Assembly: GCA_029979265.1 (NCBI GenBank)
Contig: JAPOHW010000008.1
Location: 82,324-146,323, forward strand
Direction: 5' to 3'
Source: Actinomycetota bacterium
GTDB taxonomy: Bacteria > Actinomycetota > Acidimicrobiia > Acidimicrobiales > Aldehydirespiratoraceae
Length of the DNA stretch: 64,000 nucleotides
Shown here: in pieces, positions 62,255 through 64,000 of the stretch
How the letters are laid out: each line of letters starts with the position of its first letter
How positions within the stretch are numbered: position 1 is the first letter of the stretch
The notes under the pieces: model-generated
Told to the model about the DNA's origin: nothing
The model's database searches: none
What the model saw: the letters and a program-made list of their open reading frames with translations, nothing else
Made by a program: the position numbers and the translations under genes

Positions 62255-64000
62255 AGCCACTCAAGATCGAATTCGCAGCCTTTGGTTCGTACCCCGGTGA
62301 GGTCGAAGTCGACTTCGCCGCCCTTTCTGCCCGTGGCCTTTTCGTCATCTCCGGCGACACCGGCACGGGCAAGACGACCGTTTTCGATGCGATCAGTTTC
62401 GCCCTCTTCGGCGATATGCCGCTGAAGCCAGCGGACGACATCCGTTCGCATCATGCCGACGCCGGTACTCGCACGTATGCGCGGTTCACGTTCGAGGCGG
62501 GCGGTGTGGTTTACGTCGCCGAGCAGACACCGAAGTACGAGCGCCCGAGGAAGCGCGGCGAGGGCACGACCATCGAGCGGGCGGCGGCTCGCCTCGACAA
62601 GATCGACGGCAATCAGGTCACCAACCTGAGTTCAGGTGTGCGAGAGGTGGCCAGCTACATCACCGACTTGATTGGGCTCGACGCCGAGCAGTTCAAGCGG
62701 GTGATGGTGCTCCCGCAGGGCGAAGTGCAGCGATTCCTGCTCGACAAGTCGACCGATCGCGAAACGCTGCTGCGTCAGCTCTTTGGCGGTGCCGTTTTCG
62801 AAGCGATCACCCGAGCACTGAAGAACCAGCGTGACGAAGCAGAGGCCAAGGTTCGTGAGGTCGAGAACCAGATCACAGAACTCTTCGGTTTGTCGGGGGA
62901 GATGGTCAGGAATGCATGCGACGAACTCGGCGTCGAACTGTCGGATGAAGGAGACGAACTCGACTGGACGGCGGTACGCGCCCATCTCACAACGCTGCAA
63001 GAACCCGCCACCGAGCTCGAGAATCAAGCGACCGCGGCCAGAGAAGCAGCAGACGATGCAACCCGCCAGGCCACAGAAGCCGAAGCAGCTGCCAACCGCT
63101 ATGACAGCGCCATCCAGCACCGCGAGAAGCTCAAGACGTTGGCAGAGAACGAAGCCTCCGTGCGGACCGCGGCTGAGGCAGCGAGACACTCGGTTGCGGC
63201 ACGACCTGTGACCGAAGCCGACGAAAGATGCACAGAAGCCAGAGATGAGGAGGACTCGGCGGTTGCTGCTGCAGAAGCTGCACTCGCCGAACTCAGGAGC
63301 GAAGGCGAGAAGGTCGATCTCGACTTTGCGGACCCGTCGTTGATCGAAGTGACGACTGCCATCGAGGGTGCAAAGTCCGCCCTTGCTGCTCAACGCAACG
63401 CACTCGGCGACCACGAAGCGGCGAAAGCGGCCGCAGCACAGGCTGCGGCAGCGTTTGCCGACCACACGAAGTCGGTCGAGTCGACCGAGGCCGAACGAGA
63501 AAAGGTCCGGCTCGACATCGAAGGTGTTGAACTGCAGCTGGAAGCACTTTCCGACATCCCTCTCGACACTGCGGTGTTCGAGACCGAATGTGAGAACCTT
63601 GAGGCCGCGCTCGTCCATATCGAGCGTCGTGACGGTTTGCTTGCGGCTCAGCGAGGTGCGCTCGACGCCGAGAACGCCAAGGAACTGCTCCTCAGGGAAA
63701 CGATGCTCGGGTACCTGCAGAGTGAGGCTCCCCGGATGGCGGCTCAGCTGGTTGCTGGTGAGCCCTGCAGAGTCTGTGGCTCGACCGAACACCCCAACCC
63801 CGCTGTTGCCGATGACGGAAGGGATGTCGTCGGTCACAGTGATGTGCAAGCGGTGCAGGAGGAACTCAACGAAGCGAAAGCGAGGCGAAGCGAGATTGAG
63901 GCCGATCTTGCTGCTGTGAAGGCTGCGCTCGGTCCTGACGTCGAGAGCGATGCTGCGGACGTCACCACACGCCTCGAGGCTGCAGCCAAGGTGCGTGATG
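62251..64000 (+). CDS. sbcC: SbcC, partial (runs off the window)
   Basis: The first 583 codons of SbcC, the SMC-like partner of SbcD. It begins with GTG overlapping the sbcD stop (GTGA). Walker A is GDTGTGKTT near the N-terminus, followed by ISFALFGD. A long coiled-coil region follows, and the zinc hook GEPCRVCGSTEHP (CxxC) is seen near 63765. The C-terminal Walker B half lies outside the window. Confidence 0.95.
   Translation, partial: MKPLKIEFAAFGSYPGEVEVDFAALSARGLFVISGDTGTGKTTVFDAISFALFGDMPLKPADDIRSHHADAGTRTYARFTFEAGGVVYVAEQTPKYERPRKRGEGTTIERAAARLDKIDGNQVTNLSSGVREVASYITDLIGLDAEQFKRVMVLPQGEVQRFLLDKSTDRETLLRQLFGGAVFEAITRALKNQRDEAEAKVREVENQITELFGLSGEMVRNACDELGVELSDEGDELDWTAVRAHLTTLQEPATELENQATAAREAADDATRQATEAEAAANRYDSAIQHREKLKTLAENEASVRTAAEAARHSVAARPVTEADERCTEARDEEDSAVAAAEAALAELRSEGEKVDLDFADPSLIEVTTAIEGAKSALAAQRNALGDHEAAKAAAAQAAAAFADHTKSVESTEAEREKVRLDIEGVELQLEALSDIPLDTAVFETECENLEAALVHIERRDGLLAAQRGALDAENAKELLLRETMLGYLQSEAPRMAAQLVAGEPCRVCGSTEHPNPAVADDGRDVVGHSDVQAVQEELNEAKARRSEIEADLAAVKAALGPDVESDAADVTTRLEAAAKVRD

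Overview
The window looks like a piece of an actinobacterial chromosome close to the replication origin, most likely from the class Acidimicrobiia (Ilumatobacter-like). The reasons are the high GC content, the order recF, dciA, gyrB, gyrA, DUF3566 membrane protein, tRNA-Ile seen in actinobacteria, and many actinobacterial family proteins. The taxon is an inference and no 16S gene is present. All genes listed are bacterial; I see no phage, insertion sequence, CRISPR array or replication origin.

Layout. 1-7571: replication and topology genes (recF end, dciA, gyrB, gyrA), a TadE-like protein, a DUF3445 protein, DUF3566 and tRNA-Ile. 7630-19695: a small membrane peptide, a Rossmann dehydrogenase, a WhiG/FliA-type sigma factor, a DUF3105 lipoprotein, an inositol-monophosphatase-family enzyme, an acyltransferase, acetoacetyl-CoA synthetase, a lipase-like hydrolase, a D-aminoacylase/TauD pair and a HupE-type membrane protein. 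19639-31722: a compact nonribosomal peptide locus (acyl-CoA dehydrogenase, PhyH oxygenase, stand-alone adenylation enzyme, carrier protein, two-module NRPS). 31849-42523: a VOC protein, a glutathione peroxidase with in-frame UGA, P450, SnoaL-like protein, AzlCD, cupin, DUF2855, GH13 glucosidase, acetoacetate-decarboxylase-like protein, TetR, amidohydrolase. 42638-54504: KatG, three more oxidoreductases or oxygenases, a CoA transferase, glutaminyl-tRNA synthetase, cupin and carboxylesterase. 54731-64000: a GMC oxidoreductase, a zinc uptake locus (zur, znuC, znuA, znuB), a PPOX protein, a TolB-like lipoprotein and sbcD/sbcC (sbcC runs off the end).

The most unusual feature is the 2668-residue NRPS (minus strand, 23716-31722). 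Its first adenylation domain has an asparagine-like specificity code and is interrupted between core motifs A8 and A9 by about 330 residues carrying a zinc-finger-like Cys pattern, a PP-loop ATP pyrophosphatase motif (SGGKDST) and further cysteines. Known interrupted A domains carry methyltransferase, ketoreductase or oxidase inserts; a PP-loop insert suggests amide activation, for example thioamide or amidine formation on an asparagine residue. The neighbouring stand-alone A enzyme and carrier protein could supply the starter unit, and the acyl-CoA dehydrogenase and PhyH oxygenase could tailor it.

A second strong observation is a glutathione peroxidase read through a UGA codon exactly at the catalytic Cys/Sec position, followed by a bacterial SECIS-like hairpin with a GGUC loop. 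Third, many genes have a TANNNT -10 element ending only 6-8 bases before the start codon, which points to widespread leaderless transcription. Operator-like inverted repeats of the Fur-family 7-1-7 type sit at katG and at the zinc uptake genes.
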